Origin: Claveliimonas sp964652805
GTDB taxonomy: Bacteria; Bacillota; Clostridia; Lachnospirales; Lachnospiraceae
Assembly (NCBI GenBank): GCA_964652805.1
Contig: CAZZBJ010000015.1
Span: 1-31,686 of the forward strand
Direction: 5' to 3'
Length of the DNA: 31,686 nucleotides
How positions within the stretch are numbered: position 1 is the first letter of the stretch; every line of letters begins with the position of its first letter. Shown here in pieces: positions 1 to 8,004 of the stretch. The notes below the pieces were generated by a model that was given only the letters and a program-made list of their open reading frames with translations, ran no database searches and was not told where the DNA came from. Position numbers and translations under genes: made by a program.

Positions 1-106
1 CTTACACCATCCTCAACGAATTTATTAAGTGGGGTATAACATATGTTTGACAAACCTACAGATTTTTGCCCGTTTTTTCCCGGAGCATGCCCCTTCGGGG
101 CATCAG
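1..106. other. Gap at the window edge, no gene seen
   Basis: Downstream of the grd terminator I see only the small GCCCC/GGGGC hairpin around 87-103 and AT-rich sequence. No start codon with a ribosome site and no recognisable protein lies here. It is probably the spacer before a neighbour outside the window. Confidence 0.4.
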
Positions 107-148
107 ACAAAAAGGAGGCGTTGCCCTGGCACATCAGGCGCCGCCTCC
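107..148 (-). terminator. Rho-independent terminator of the grd operon
   Basis: On the minus strand a GC-rich stem (GGAGGCG at 148-142 pairing with CGCCTCC at 120-114) is followed at once by TTTTTGTC (113-106). It lies 26 bases beyond the grdD stop and is the natural end of the grd transcript. A second small perfect hairpin (ATGCCCC, short loop, GGGGCAT, about 87-103) follows, without a good U-run of its own. Confidence 0.85.
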
Positions 149-174
149 TGCCCCGCTCCCGGGACCTGTCATTA

Positions 175-1326
175 TCAGTTGATATATCCTGCTTTTTTCA
201 ATTCCTCCTCGGCCCTGCCCAGGTTGGCGTCCGACACGAGGATGATGGGACCCGTACAGCCCATGCCGCTCTCCGCATAAATCCCCAGCTTCCAGAGAGC
301 TCTCACGCCGTCCTCCAGATCCATGATCTCGATCCCCGCTATCTGGGATGTGACAGGCTCCTTCTTGGGGGACTTTACGTCCTCCTGCGCAGCAGGCTTT
401 GCAGCCCCTTTCCTGGCCGCCAGAATCTCTTCCAGACCGGCCTTTTTGGCCGCTGCAAACTCTGCCCTTGCGATGGCAAACACCTTTCCTCTCAGAAGCT
501 CGGCCGCATAGCTCAGAGCCCCCTTGATAAGGGGCGCCCCGGAGGCTCTGGAGATGATCAGCACAAGCTGCTCATAGTCCTCCCCGATGCCGGGGCCGTA
601 GCCAAAGCCTGTCGCCTCGTAGCTGCCTCCTGTGGTGAAGGAGGAGAGCATCTTGATCAGGATATTTCCAGACAGGGAGTCGCACACCATGATATCCGGC
701 GTCCCCCGGAGCACGTCGTTGCCTCTCATGACACAGCCCCCGTCCGCTCTGGCAGACTCGGCAAAGGTGATGTCATACCCGTTTTCTTTCAGCTGCTTCA
801 GAGCGATCTCGGTCTGCCGCGCTCCGTCCACATTCAGGATGCCCACCGTGGGATGCTGTTTCCCGCAGGCCTTCGCCGCAATGATGCCGTAGATGGCGTT
901 TTTGATCATGCCTTCAATGCGGTCCGCACTGGAGGTGCCGGTGGTGGTGGCCACGAACATCTCCCTGCTCCTGGCCGGGGTGACGGCCCTTCCCACGGTG
1001 GAGACGCCGATGGGGAAGGGGAAATGCATGGTGACAGCCCCGTCCACCTTTTTCTCTTTTAAGAGCTCCTCCATCTTCCGGTGGCCTTCCTCCTCGTCGG
1101 CCACTCTGACCGTGGTCACGCCCTCCGCCTCGAGAGTGCCGATGTAGAAGACGTCGATTCCCTCCTTTGCGGCGGCCACTGCAGCCTCCATAGCGTTCTC
1201 CTCGCCGTGCTCGCTGCCCATGCCGGTGAGAGCGATCCTTGGCTTTTTCCCGAACCGGCCGCTCTCCAGTCCCTCTGCCATTTCCATAAAGGTGGAGGCG
1301 ATCATTTTTTCGATACTATCTGCCAT
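175..1326 (-). CDS. grdD: Glycine/sarcosine/betaine reductase complex protein C, beta subunit GrdD
   Basis: GrdD and GrdC form protein C, which takes the carboxymethyl-selenoether from selenoprotein A, forms an acetyl-enzyme thioester and releases acetyl phosphate with inorganic phosphate. The protein has 383 residues and resembles the PlsX/phosphate acyltransferase fold. The C-terminal GMGCTGP motif carries Cys357, matching the family's acetyl-accepting cysteine (around 359 in Eubacterium acidaminophilum). An Ala/Lys/Pro-rich linker (about 300-325) separates the main domain from this Cys-bearing tail. I chose the ATG at 1326 (MADSIEKM) because AAAGGAGGG precedes it. The open frame extends 13 codons further upstream but overlaps the grdC end. 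The gene starts 13 bases after grdC and is the last gene of the operon, followed by a terminator. Confidence 0.95.
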   Translation of the reverse strand: MADSIEKMIASTFMEMAEGLESGRFGKKPRIALTGMGSEHGEENAMEAAVAAAKEGIDVFYIGTLEAEGVTTVRVADEEEGHRKMEELLKEKKVDGAVTMHFPFPIGVSTVGRAVTPARSREMFVATTTGTSSADRIEGMIKNAIYGIIAAKACGKQHPTVGILNVDGARQTEIALKQLKENGYDITFAESARADGGCVMRGNDVLRGTPDIMVCDSLSGNILIKMLSSFTTGGSYEATGFGYGPGIGEDYEQLVLIISRASGAPLIKGALSYAAELLRGKVFAIARAEFAAAKKAGLEEILAARKGAAKPAAQEDVKSPKKEPVTSQIAGIEIMDLEDGVRALWKLGIYAESGMGCTGPIILVSDANLGRAEEELKKAGYIN

Positions 1327-1339
1327 GTTCCACCCTCCT

Positions 1340-2878
1340 TTACTCTGCCAGAAGCGCTGCCGCAAAATCCTTCATAGCTTTTGCGATCAGGCCTTTTACT
1401 TCCTCTTCGGAGACGCCGCTCTCCTTCTTCTCCTCTGCCGCCGTATTCCCGTGGATCACGAAAGACACGCCGTCAAAGAGGTTGGTCATGCGGCCAAGGA
1501 AGAGACTTCCCTTGCCGATGATCATGGCGTTCTTGATCTTTCCTTCCAGGATATCCTCCCTGGCCACGCCGATGTAAGGCACGCCGGAGGGGATATGTCC
1601 CTGGGTAGGAGCCCAGCCTGTGAGTCCGTGGTTCTTTGTGAAGTCCGCCAGCTCCTTGCGGTCCAGCTCGCCTCTCTTCACGGCCAGCGCGCCGATCATC
1701 TTGTAGTTGGCAAGCGGTACATCCCCCGCGCCTGCCGGCTTGGTGATATCCGGGTTCTGCATCTCCGGCGAATACTTGTCGATGTCCGGTATCTTCATGC
1801 CGGCTCTGTCCAGCGGATCAGCCACGAGACTGCTGATCACGGCCTGGGGTGCGGAGCCTGTCCCTACGGTGTGGCGTCCCAGCATGCCAAGGTCAATCTC
1901 CGGGCTTACCCCGTCGTTTTCTGAAATGACAACAGCAAAACCTCCCAGGCAGTCCTCCAGGATAGGAAGACCCTTCTTCACATGGTCTTTACCGTTCATC
2001 CCCAGCTTGGCCGTACAGCCGCCGCTTGTGACAACCACGGTCCTGTAGGCGCCGGATTTCACCATGGACGCCGCCTCGATGACCGCATGCACAGGTGCCG
2101 CGCAGAAGCCTCTCACATCAGAACCAGTGGCGTTCACAAGTCCCGCCACCTCTGCTGCCGCCTTGGCGAAGTTGCCCCCGCCTCTCTGGTTCATGTCCCC
2201 GCAGGCCTCCTCCGCACAGTCGATGACATACTCCACGTCCTCTTTCCTGATGCCCGCGTTGCGGACAGCGTAGAGAAGGGCCAGGACACTGGACGCCTTG
2301 CTCATCAGGTTCTCGTGCATCACATGGGCGGACAGGTTCTGGTCGATATCGTGGGCCGCCTTCACGCAGCCCACCAGCTTGCCGCCAAAATGGAGTCCCT
2401 CCGCGTGCTCCTCGTTTACAAACTGCTCGATCTCGGAGAGCTCCACGCCCTCGTGAACTCTTGCAAGGATTTCCTCCGTGATCACCGGATCCTTGGCGAA
2501 GGCCTCCCTGTGGGCTGCCACAAACCCTTTCTCCAGCAGTACCACCTCGAACATGTCGCTGGCCTGTACAAGAAGGAGGAACTCCTCCTCAGGCATAATC
2601 TCGCCGAATTTGCCGTAGCGCTGTGCCCTCTCCATCTTCTTGTCGTACCAGGGGAATTCCACCTCCGCCAGCTCCTCCGGATGGACGTTGCCGATGTAGG
2701 TCTGGTTGGGCCAGTAGGATACCGCCTCCTCGTACGTGCGGAGCCTGTCAGGCACCTCCTTCAGATACTCCGACTCGGGATTGACGATGCGCTCTGTCGT
2801 CTGTGTTGTTCCGTTATACAAAACCATATCAGGCGTATGTACTAAAATGTAGCTCGCCCCTTTGATCACACTGTTCAT
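1340..2878 (-). CDS. grdC: Glycine/sarcosine/betaine reductase complex protein C, alpha subunit GrdC
   Basis: This 512-residue protein is the partner of GrdD in protein C, which converts the selenoprotein-A-bound carboxymethyl group to acetyl phosphate. The family is related to beta-ketoacyl-ACP synthase III (FabH-like thiolase fold). Visible motifs that fit are the cysteine in DVRGFCAAPVH (about residue 262) and the glycine-rich VVVTSGGCTAKLGMNG segment. The ATG at 2878 (MNSVIKGASYIL) is preceded by AAAGGGGAAAAACCC. The open frame continues 18 codons upstream, but that stretch is basic and runs across the ribosome site, so the shorter start is preferred. It lies 66 bases after grdA and just before grdD. 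Confidence 0.95.
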   Translation of the reverse strand: MNSVIKGASYILVHTPDMVLYNGTTQTTERIVNPESEYLKEVPDRLRTYEEAVSYWPNQTYIGNVHPEELAEVEFPWYDKKMERAQRYGKFGEIMPEEEFLLLVQASDMFEVVLLEKGFVAAHREAFAKDPVITEEILARVHEGVELSEIEQFVNEEHAEGLHFGGKLVGCVKAAHDIDQNLSAHVMHENLMSKASSVLALLYAVRNAGIRKEDVEYVIDCAEEACGDMNQRGGGNFAKAAAEVAGLVNATGSDVRGFCAAPVHAVIEAASMVKSGAYRTVVVTSGGCTAKLGMNGKDHVKKGLPILEDCLGGFAVVISENDGVSPEIDLGMLGRHTVGTGSAPQAVISSLVADPLDRAGMKIPDIDKYSPEMQNPDITKPAGAGDVPLANYKMIGALAVKRGELDRKELADFTKNHGLTGWAPTQGHIPSGVPYIGVAREDILEGKIKNAMIIGKGSLFLGRMTNLFDGVSFVIHGNTAAEEKKESGVSEEEVKGLIAKAMKDFAAALLAE

Positions 2879-2944
2879 GGGTTTTTCCCCTTTCTTCTTT
2901 TTACCATAATAAGCAGGGCGGCGGGGTGACACCGCCCCGCCCTC

Positions 2945-3415
2945 CTAGAATTTACAATATTGCTCTCTGATAGCTGTCATCTCGGAAATGATGTCGTCCA
3001 CATCGAGAACCATCTCCATCATGCTGATCTGCTCATCATAGACAGCCTCGTCAAATTCTTCCTTCATCTCCGGCTCGCATACGTGATAAACCTGAAGTCC
3101 AAGCTGGACTCCTGTCAATGGACCTGCGAAGGTGGGGTCTCCCGCTGTCACGGTCTCAGCTGCAAGTCCTGCAGCCTCGCCCTCTGCAGCTCCGAGAACT
3201 ACAACCATGTTCTCCGGGCCGTACTCGTCAGCGAACTCCTTTACTCTCTTCTGATTTTCCAGATCCATTGCGCCTGCGCTCGTTCAAACAAAGCACTCCG
3301 TGGACGCGAATACCACTTCCCCGCCCGCTGTCTTTACACACTCAGCGATGGCAGGCCCCGGAATTCCGTCACGGTCTCCGATAATTATTACTTTTTTGCC
3401 TTCCAAAATAGCCAT
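2945..3415 (-). CDS. grdA: Selenoprotein A of the glycine reductase complex, read through UGA codon 44
   Basis: GrdA is the small acidic selenoprotein that carries the carboxymethyl group as a selenoether from protein B to protein C and is then re-reduced by thioredoxin. The frame opens at ATG 3415 (MAILEGKKVIIIGDRDG), after GGAGAACGCATAATT, and runs to 2945 only if the in-frame TGA at 3286-3284 is decoded as selenocysteine. The context reads ECFV-Sec-TSAGAMDLENQ, which is the family's active-site signature, with Sec at residue 44. The product has 156 residues, the normal length. A gene finder without recoding would call only the part after the UGA (MDLENQ, start 3268). It lies between trxA and grdC. 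Confidence 0.97.
3284..3286 (-). other. In-frame UGA decoded as selenocysteine (grdA Sec44)
   Basis: The codon lies in the invariant CFV-Sec-T context of selenoprotein A. The reading frame is coherent before and after it. I could not draw a convincing bacterial SECIS hairpin immediately downstream, because the GCGC/GCGC repeat there leaves too small a loop. Confidence 0.95.
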
Positions 3416-3468
3416 AATTATGCGTTCTCCTTTCTTCTGTTGTTTTTTGCTGCTTTTGTTTTTTATGA

Positions 3469-3786
3469 TTAAAGATATTTCTTAATCATCGCTTCAATGC
3501 TCTCGGGCGTACAGTCGTCCTTCACAAGCTCTTCCACCTTTTCTCCATCCTTGTAGATGGCCATCACCGGAAGTCCCAACACTTTCTGTGAAATGGCAAG
3601 GCGGCGGGCCTTTGTGGTGTTCAGGGATGTGAACTTCATCTTATCCCCGTATGTGTCGGCGAACTCATGTACCTTGGGCATGAGGGCCTGACAGGGCACG
3701 CAGCCGTCTCCGTAAAAATCTACGAATACATATCCGTCTGCTTTCAGCACTTCTTCTTCAAATGTGGTCTTGTCAACATCGATCAT
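3469..3786 (-). CDS. trxA: Thioredoxin of the glycine reductase system, atypical GCVPC active site
   Basis: This 105-residue thioredoxin-fold protein most likely reduces oxidised selenoprotein A after each turnover, taking electrons from the adjacent TrxB. The active site reads FYGDGCVPC with Cys29 and Cys32. The usual WCGPC Trp and Gly are replaced by Gly and Val, as I recall for thioredoxins embedded in glycine reductase operons. The cis-proline segment GLPVMAIYKDG and the C-terminal helix are intact. Start at ATG 3786, preceded by AAAGGAGTGTAGAAAACA. It lies 24 bases after trxB and 53 before grdA, with no promoter evident between them, so it should be co-transcribed under the glycine riboswitch. 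Confidence 0.93.
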   Translation of the reverse strand: MIDVDKTTFEEEVLKADGYVFVDFYGDGCVPCQALMPKVHEFADTYGDKMKFTSLNTTKARRLAISQKVLGLPVMAIYKDGEKVEELVKDDCTPESIEAMIKKYL

Positions 3787-3810
3787 TGTTTTCTACACTC
3801 CTTTTAAATT

Positions 3811-4755
3811 TTAGAAATAATCCGACAGGCTCCTCTCCACCTGCACCGCGGCGATGGCTCCGTCCGCAGCCGCTGTCACGACCTGGCGCAGGCTCTTGAC
3901 ACGGACATCTCCCACCGCATAGACGTTGGGGATGTTGGTGTGCATGTCCTCATCTGTCCGAATATAGCCTCTCTCATCCATATCCAGAATTCCCTCAAAG
4001 AGCTTTGAGTTGGGTACAGTGCCGATAAAACCAAACACGCCGAACATGCCGTCCTCTTCGTCCGCCTCCACAGTGCGCACTTCGCCGGTCTTGACATTCT
4101 TTACTTTCATCCACTGGAGGATATCGTCTCCTCCCAGCTCCTCCACCACGCTGTCCCAGAAGAACTCGATCTTCGGGTTGGCAAAGGCCTTCTCCTGGAT
4201 GGACTTGGCTGCCCGCAGCTCGTTCCTTCTGTGGATGATGGTGACCTTCCTGGCAAATTTGGTCAGGTACATGGCCTCCTCCACAGCCGAGTCGCCGCCT
4301 CCCACGACAAATACCTCCAGGTCCTCGAAGAAGTTGGCATCGCAGGTAGCGCAGTAGGAAACTCCCTTTCCTCTGAATTCCGCCTCGCCCTTGCAGCCGA
4401 TGGGCCGGGCATAGGCTCCCGTGGCAATGATCACATTCTTTGCCTGGTACTCTGCCCTGGCGCTTTTCAAAATCTTAATCTCGCCGTCCAGCTCCACCGC
4501 ATTGATGGTGTCGGAGACTCTCTCGGCGCCGAATTTTTCCACCTGCTGTGTCATGCGGGCGATGAGCGAGGGGCCTGTCTCTCCCTCCACCATCTGCCCC
4601 GGATAGTTCTCAATATCGTCCGTGATGGCGATCTGTCCTCCGTCCTGGCCTTTCTCGATGATCAGGGTGGAGAGCCTGCTCCTGCCGGCGTACAGACCGC
4701 TCGCAAGCCCGCCCGGGCCGGCACCCAGGACGATCACGTCATAAACTTTGCTCAT
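3811..4755 (-). CDS. trxB: Thioredoxin reductase, NADPH-type flavoprotein
   Basis: This 314-residue FAD enzyme reduces thioredoxin and so feeds electrons into glycine reduction. The FAD-binding GAGPGG is at residues 11-16, the redox-active CATC is at 135-138, the second nucleotide-binding motif is GGGDSAVEEA (about 154), the HRRNELRA segment is typical of NADPH recognition, and the C-terminal FAD motif is VYAVGDVR. I chose the ATG at 4755 (MSKVYDVIVLG), nine bases after GGAG. The open frame extends further upstream but its translation there (Arg-rich, no family similarity) is an out-of-frame read of the grdB 3' end. It lies 34 bases after grdB and 24 before trxA. Confidence 0.96.
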   Translation of the reverse strand: MSKVYDVIVLGAGPGGLASGLYAGRSRLSTLIIEKGQDGGQIAITDDIENYPGQMVEGETGPSLIARMTQQVEKFGAERVSDTINAVELDGEIKILKSARAEYQAKNVIIATGAYARPIGCKGEAEFRGKGVSYCATCDANFFEDLEVFVVGGGDSAVEEAMYLTKFARKVTIIHRRNELRAAKSIQEKAFANPKIEFFWDSVVEELGGDDILQWMKVKNVKTGEVRTVEADEEDGMFGVFGFIGTVPNSKLFEGILDMDERGYIRTDEDMHTNIPNVYAVGDVRVKSLRQVVTAAADGAIAAVQVERSLSDYF

Positions 4756-4789
4756 GGGTAACATCTCCTTTTTCTTTTTTTCATCTATT

Positions 4790-6100
4790 CTAATCGAAAA
4801 TTGTCTGACCATCCACTTCCGTGGTAAGGGCTGCCAACGCCTTCTCCACAATATGGTGGCGGAGCTTCTTCTCCTCCTCCTGGTCCAGAGCCGGATTTCC
4901 GAGGGGATGGGGGATCGCGATAGCCGGAACAATCCGGTTCGCACCCACGGTCATTGAGATTGGTGTCACCGTACAGATGTGCACCACAGGAATGCCTGCT
5001 CTCTCAATTTCTTTCACCATCGTTGCACCGCAACGAGTACAGGTGCCTCATGTAGAGGTCAGGATCACGCCGTCCACGCCATCCGTCTTCAGCTTTCTGG
5101 AAAATTCATCCGCAAAGGCCTTGGCAGAGGCAACAGCCGTGCCGTTTCCTGTTGTCGTGTAGAAGATGTGGTGCAGCTCGCCTATCTTCCCTTCCTTCTC
5201 CATATCCCGGAGTACGTCCACCGGGAGCACCCGGTCCGCATCCTCGTTGGCGTAGACCGGATCGTACCCGCCGTGGGCTGTCTCGTAGGTGGCGGATGTG
5301 AGGTCCGTCACCCCGGTGATATCGTACTCGCCGTAGTGAGACGCGCTTGAGCTCTCGATGTGGTCCGGATTTCCCTTGGGAACGATACCGCCGGATGTGA
5401 CCAGGGCGATCTTGGCATGCGCCAGATCCTTGATAGATGGATTGGGCGCCACCTTGTCAAAGCTGGGCATCGGATACTCTGTCTCAAAGGGCTTGCCGGC
5501 CAGCTTCTTAAGGAGCATCTGGACCGCTCTTTTGGATCCTCTCTCCTTCTCAAAGAAGTTTACCCTGACACCGCCCGGCATATACCCCTCCTCGCAGGAG
5601 GCTCCGATCTGTTCTCCTCTTGCCAGCTTCAGAGCCAGGGGGGCCATCTTGGCCACCGCCGCTCTCATGCCAGCCGCGCTGTTCTTTGTGGAGATCGTGT
5701 AGACCTTGTCCTTAAACATATCCGCTCCCGGATTTTCCACGTACATGCCTGTCACTGCCGGGATACCCAGCTCCTCCTGGACAGCCGCCGCAATGGTGCC
5801 GCAGGCCACGCCGTAACGCCCCGCGTTAAAAGCCGGTCCGGCGATAAACACATCCGGTGCCTGCTCTTGGACCATGGCAAGGATATCCGCCTTGGCTTTC
5901 TCCAGATTCTCGTTGAAATAGGAGTCGCCGCACACCACGGTGGCGATGATCTCCGCCTCGTCCTTAAAATTCATCTTGAACGCAAGTCCGGGGCCCACAG
6001 CCTCGCCCATGCGTAGCTCCGCCGGGTAGTCTGCCTTCTCTTCCCCGCCGATATTGGCGAAGAACTGATTGATATAATGTACAACTTTGATCTTACTCAT
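4790..6100 (-). CDS. grdB: Glycine reductase protein B gamma subunit GrdB, selenoprotein, read through UGA codon 351
   Basis: GrdB is the selenocysteine subunit of the glycine-specific protein B. It receives the carboxymethyl group from glycine bound as a Schiff base to the pyruvoyl subunit cut from GrdE, and passes it to selenoprotein A. The frame runs from ATG 6100 (MSKIKVVHYINQFFANIGG) to 4790, with an in-frame TGA at 5050-5048. Across it the protein reads LTST-Sec-GTCTRCGATM, a UxxCxxC redox motif at residue 351 typical of the family, and the total is 436 residues. The downstream part alone (from 5020) would otherwise look like a separate 76-residue gene. GGGAGGACATACAGGAA precedes the start. 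It begins 19 bases after grdE. Confidence 0.97.
5021..5035 (-). promoter_or_regulatory. Candidate bacterial SECIS hairpin for the grdB UGA
   Basis: Starting 12 bases after the UGA, the minus-strand RNA reads CGUUGC-GGU-GCAACG, a perfect 6-bp stem with a GGU loop. The distance of the GGU from the UGA (about 18-20 bases) and an apical G-U resemble the SelB-binding loop of the Escherichia coli fdhF SECIS. It lies inside coding sequence (RCGAT), so part of its pairing is constrained by the protein. Function is inferred from shape and distance only. Confidence 0.5.
5048..5050 (-). other. In-frame UGA decoded as selenocysteine (grdB Sec351)
   Basis: The UGA sits in TST-Sec-GTCTRC, the conserved active-site motif of protein B selenoproteins. 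The reading frame continues for a further 85 conserved codons to a TAG. Confidence 0.95.
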
Positions 6101-6119
6101 TTCCTGTATGTCCTCCCTT

Positions 6120-7400
6120 CTACCTTGCGCTCAGTTTGTTAAATCCTGTTTCGTTTGTGGCCCCTGTGATGACCTGCAGCTCCACCTCCAGGGAGCCGTC
6201 CTCCCGCAGGGTATCCTCGCTGGCTCCCGCGATCTTTGTCACATAGTCCAGGGTGCCAATGACCTTGTCAAGCTTGGGCAGGATCACGACCTGGTTGGCG
6301 TTTCCTCCTGTGACAACAGCATCCGCAGCCGCGTCCGCATCCGCCAGGGACTGGGATCGGCCGTCCCGTCCGGCGTACTCATCTGTGATGATGACAGTCT
6401 TCACGCCCTCGGCCTCGATCTTTCTGCAGTTCATGATCAGGTCTGTATCCGGGTTTCCAAATCCCTCCTGGGATACGATGACGCCGTCCAGGTCCAGCAT
6501 TTTACACAGCTTTGCCGTCCAGTCGGAGGAGCGCTGCTTGTCCGCCAGGTACACGTTCTCGTTGGTGATGATCTGGCACACAAAGTCCAGCGTCTTACCA
6601 TGCTCTTCAAAGAGGTCGTGCACGACCGGGTTGTTCTGATGTACATAGGTAGGGTTCTTATCACAGGCGGACACGCAGTTTCCTGAAACGATGGCTCCGT
6701 CCATGATCTCCGTAGGGCTTAGGATCGTAGGAAGGATCTTCTTTGCATCTACCCCATACACGTAGGTGTCGTGGAGAAGCCCCTGGCTCTGCAGCATCTG
6801 CACGTAAGCCACCCTGGGAAGGTCCGGGTATTTCTCCATTCCCTCCTTTATAGTGCATGTCTCGTACACCTTTGTCTCATCCGGTGTCATGCTGCGGGCA
6901 AGCTCCCCGATATATGCCGCAACCCGAAAGCCGGCGAACCGCACCGCCTTCTCATAGTCGTGCTGCTTGATCTCGTCCACCGGCTCGCAGACCATCACCA
7001 GATTCATCGTCTGGGAGAAGGGGGTGTACTGCGCTCCCGGTCCCGTCATGTCGATGATTCCCTCCTGGAAGCCGACGATGCGCCCCGCTGTCACCACAGC
7101 CATCCCCTTGAGAGCGTATGTCTTTCCGCTCCCCACTGTGTCCACCTTGGAGATCACTCCGGGGAAAACGCCTCCTGTCCCTTCCACCTTCACTCTCGGC
7201 TCGATCACGTCCTTCACCGGTGTGATGCGGACGGACTCGCCGGGGCGGGCAATATCAAAGGACACTGCCTTGATCTTCTCATCCTCCAGAGCTGTCTTTT
7301 CCAGCTCCTCTTTTGATACATAAAGGACACCGTCCCGGATTCTGCTCTCGTCCGCAAACTGGATATCCCTGATGTAAATGTGGCCCATTTCTAATCTCAC
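6120..7400 (-). CDS. grdE: Glycine reductase protein B proprotein GrdE (alpha/beta subunits)
   Basis: GrdE is a proprotein cut between Asn241 and Cys242 to give two subunits of protein B. The new N-terminal cysteine becomes a pyruvoyl-type carbonyl group that binds the amino group of glycine. The 426-residue sequence shows the cleavage motif VSGNCVSACDKN with Cys at exactly 242, the position reported for Eubacterium acidaminophilum. I chose the GTG at 7400 (reading MRLEMGHIYIRDIQF), eight bases after AAGGAGGTA. An ATG four codons later is too far from that site. It lies 70 bases after grdX and 19 before grdB. Together with the glycine riboswitch this argues for glycine rather than sarcosine or betaine as substrate. 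Confidence 0.96.
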   Translation of the reverse strand: MRLEMGHIYIRDIQFADESRIRDGVLYVSKEELEKTALEDEKIKAVSFDIARPGESVRITPVKDVIEPRVKVEGTGGVFPGVISKVDTVGSGKTYALKGMAVVTAGRIVGFQEGIIDMTGPGAQYTPFSQTMNLVMVCEPVDEIKQHDYEKAVRFAGFRVAAYIGELARSMTPDETKVYETCTIKEGMEKYPDLPRVAYVQMLQSQGLLHDTYVYGVDAKKILPTILSPTEIMDGAIVSGNCVSACDKNPTYVHQNNPVVHDLFEEHGKTLDFVCQIITNENVYLADKQRSSDWTAKLCKMLDLDGVIVSQEGFGNPDTDLIMNCRKIEAEGVKTVIITDEYAGRDGRSQSLADADAAADAVVTGGNANQVVILPKLDKVIGTLDYVTKIAGASEDTLREDGSLEVELQVITGATNETGFNKLSAR

Positions 7401-7470
7401 GTTTCTTTACCTCCTTGCTCTTCTAGGCTATGATTGCTTGCCATAATTTCCTGCAGCTTTTTGCTGCCTC

Positions 7471-7863
7471 TCAATGACGGGTCTGCCATACGTCCGCCGA
7501 CTCCATTGCACTCTCCAGCAAAGTCCAGTCAATAAGCTGAAAGTCTTCGTATACTTCCTGCCCGCAGCTCTTCTGTCGGTCTGTGAATTTCTCACAGGTC
7601 TGTATGGCCGCCTCGATCAGCCTGACGGACTGCGGGTCCACCTCCTCCTTCTTCCCGCTCAGCATGACCGATTTGTATGGCGTCTCCTTCGGCTTCACAC
7701 TCCCCGACAGAGGGTGCGTCAAAAGCCTGTAGCCCTGGCAGATCTTTTTCTCCGCCTCTCTTAGCAGTTCCTCATAGGGAACAGATATATAACATATCCT
7801 CCCGCGCCCTTCCAGCTTCCGGGCTGCAAGTGGATTGTTAGTCAAAATCATGTAGCCGTCCAT
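7471..7863 (-). CDS. grdX: GrdX family protein, first gene of the glycine reductase operon
   Basis: This 130-residue protein occupies the position and has the size of GrdX, a protein of unknown function that is routinely the first gene of glycine reductase operons. It starts MDGYMILTNNPLAARKLEG, has no signal peptide or membrane segment, and is soluble with a charged C-terminal half. ATG 7863 is preceded by AAAGGAGAGAAGAGG. The gene starts 45 bases after the riboswitch terminator. A role in assembly or regulation has been suggested for the family, but nothing in the sequence proves it. Confidence 0.88.
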   Translation of the reverse strand: MDGYMILTNNPLAARKLEGRGRICYISVPYEELLREAEKKICQGYRLLTHPLSGSVKPKETPYKSVMLSGKKEEVDPQSVRLIEAAIQTCEKFTDRQKSCGQEVYEDFQLIDWTLLESAMESADVWQTRH

Positions 7864-7908
7864 CCTCTTCTCTCCTTTTACCTGTCCGGAGGTCTTTTTT
7901 TGTGGAAT

Positions 7909-7950
7909 AAAAAAGAGGCGTCACAAACACTTCTGCGTGTCTGCCGCCTC
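7909..7950 (-). terminator. Intrinsic terminator of the glycine riboswitch expression platform
   Basis: The minus strand reads GAGGCGGCAGACAC, a short loop, then GTGTTTGTGACGCCTC followed by TTTTTTA. This long stem with a U6 tail lies between the aptamer and grdX, as expected for a transcription-attenuating glycine riboswitch that allows read-through when glycine is bound. Confidence 0.88.
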
Positions 7951-8004
7951 GCTCTGTCTACTTCTGCCTGGGTATGGACATCAGCTCCATGCCCAGTTTT
8001 GCAT

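Noticed and set aside
43..1062. Plus-strand open frame of 339 codons across the grd terminator and grdD
   Set aside because: It is antisense to grdD and runs through the operon terminator. Its translation is low-complexity and matches nothing.
2945..3268. Short selenoprotein A starting at MDLENQ
   Set aside because: The 49 codons upstream, including the Sec site, are conserved and have the right start and ribosome site.
3255..3283. SECIS hairpin for grdA
   Set aside because: GCGC-AG-GCGC leaves a two-base loop, and other pairings are weak or too far from the UGA. I make no call.
4790..5020. Separate small gene of 76 codons downstream of grdB
   Set aside because: It is the C-terminal part of GrdB after the selenocysteine UGA. 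The sequence TRCGATMVKEIERAG continues the family alignment.
7950..8004. Second glycine aptamer between the first aptamer and the terminator
   Set aside because: The space holds only one simple hairpin and lacks the CCGAAG.GGCAA and CAGGCAAAAGGA strings of a second aptamer.
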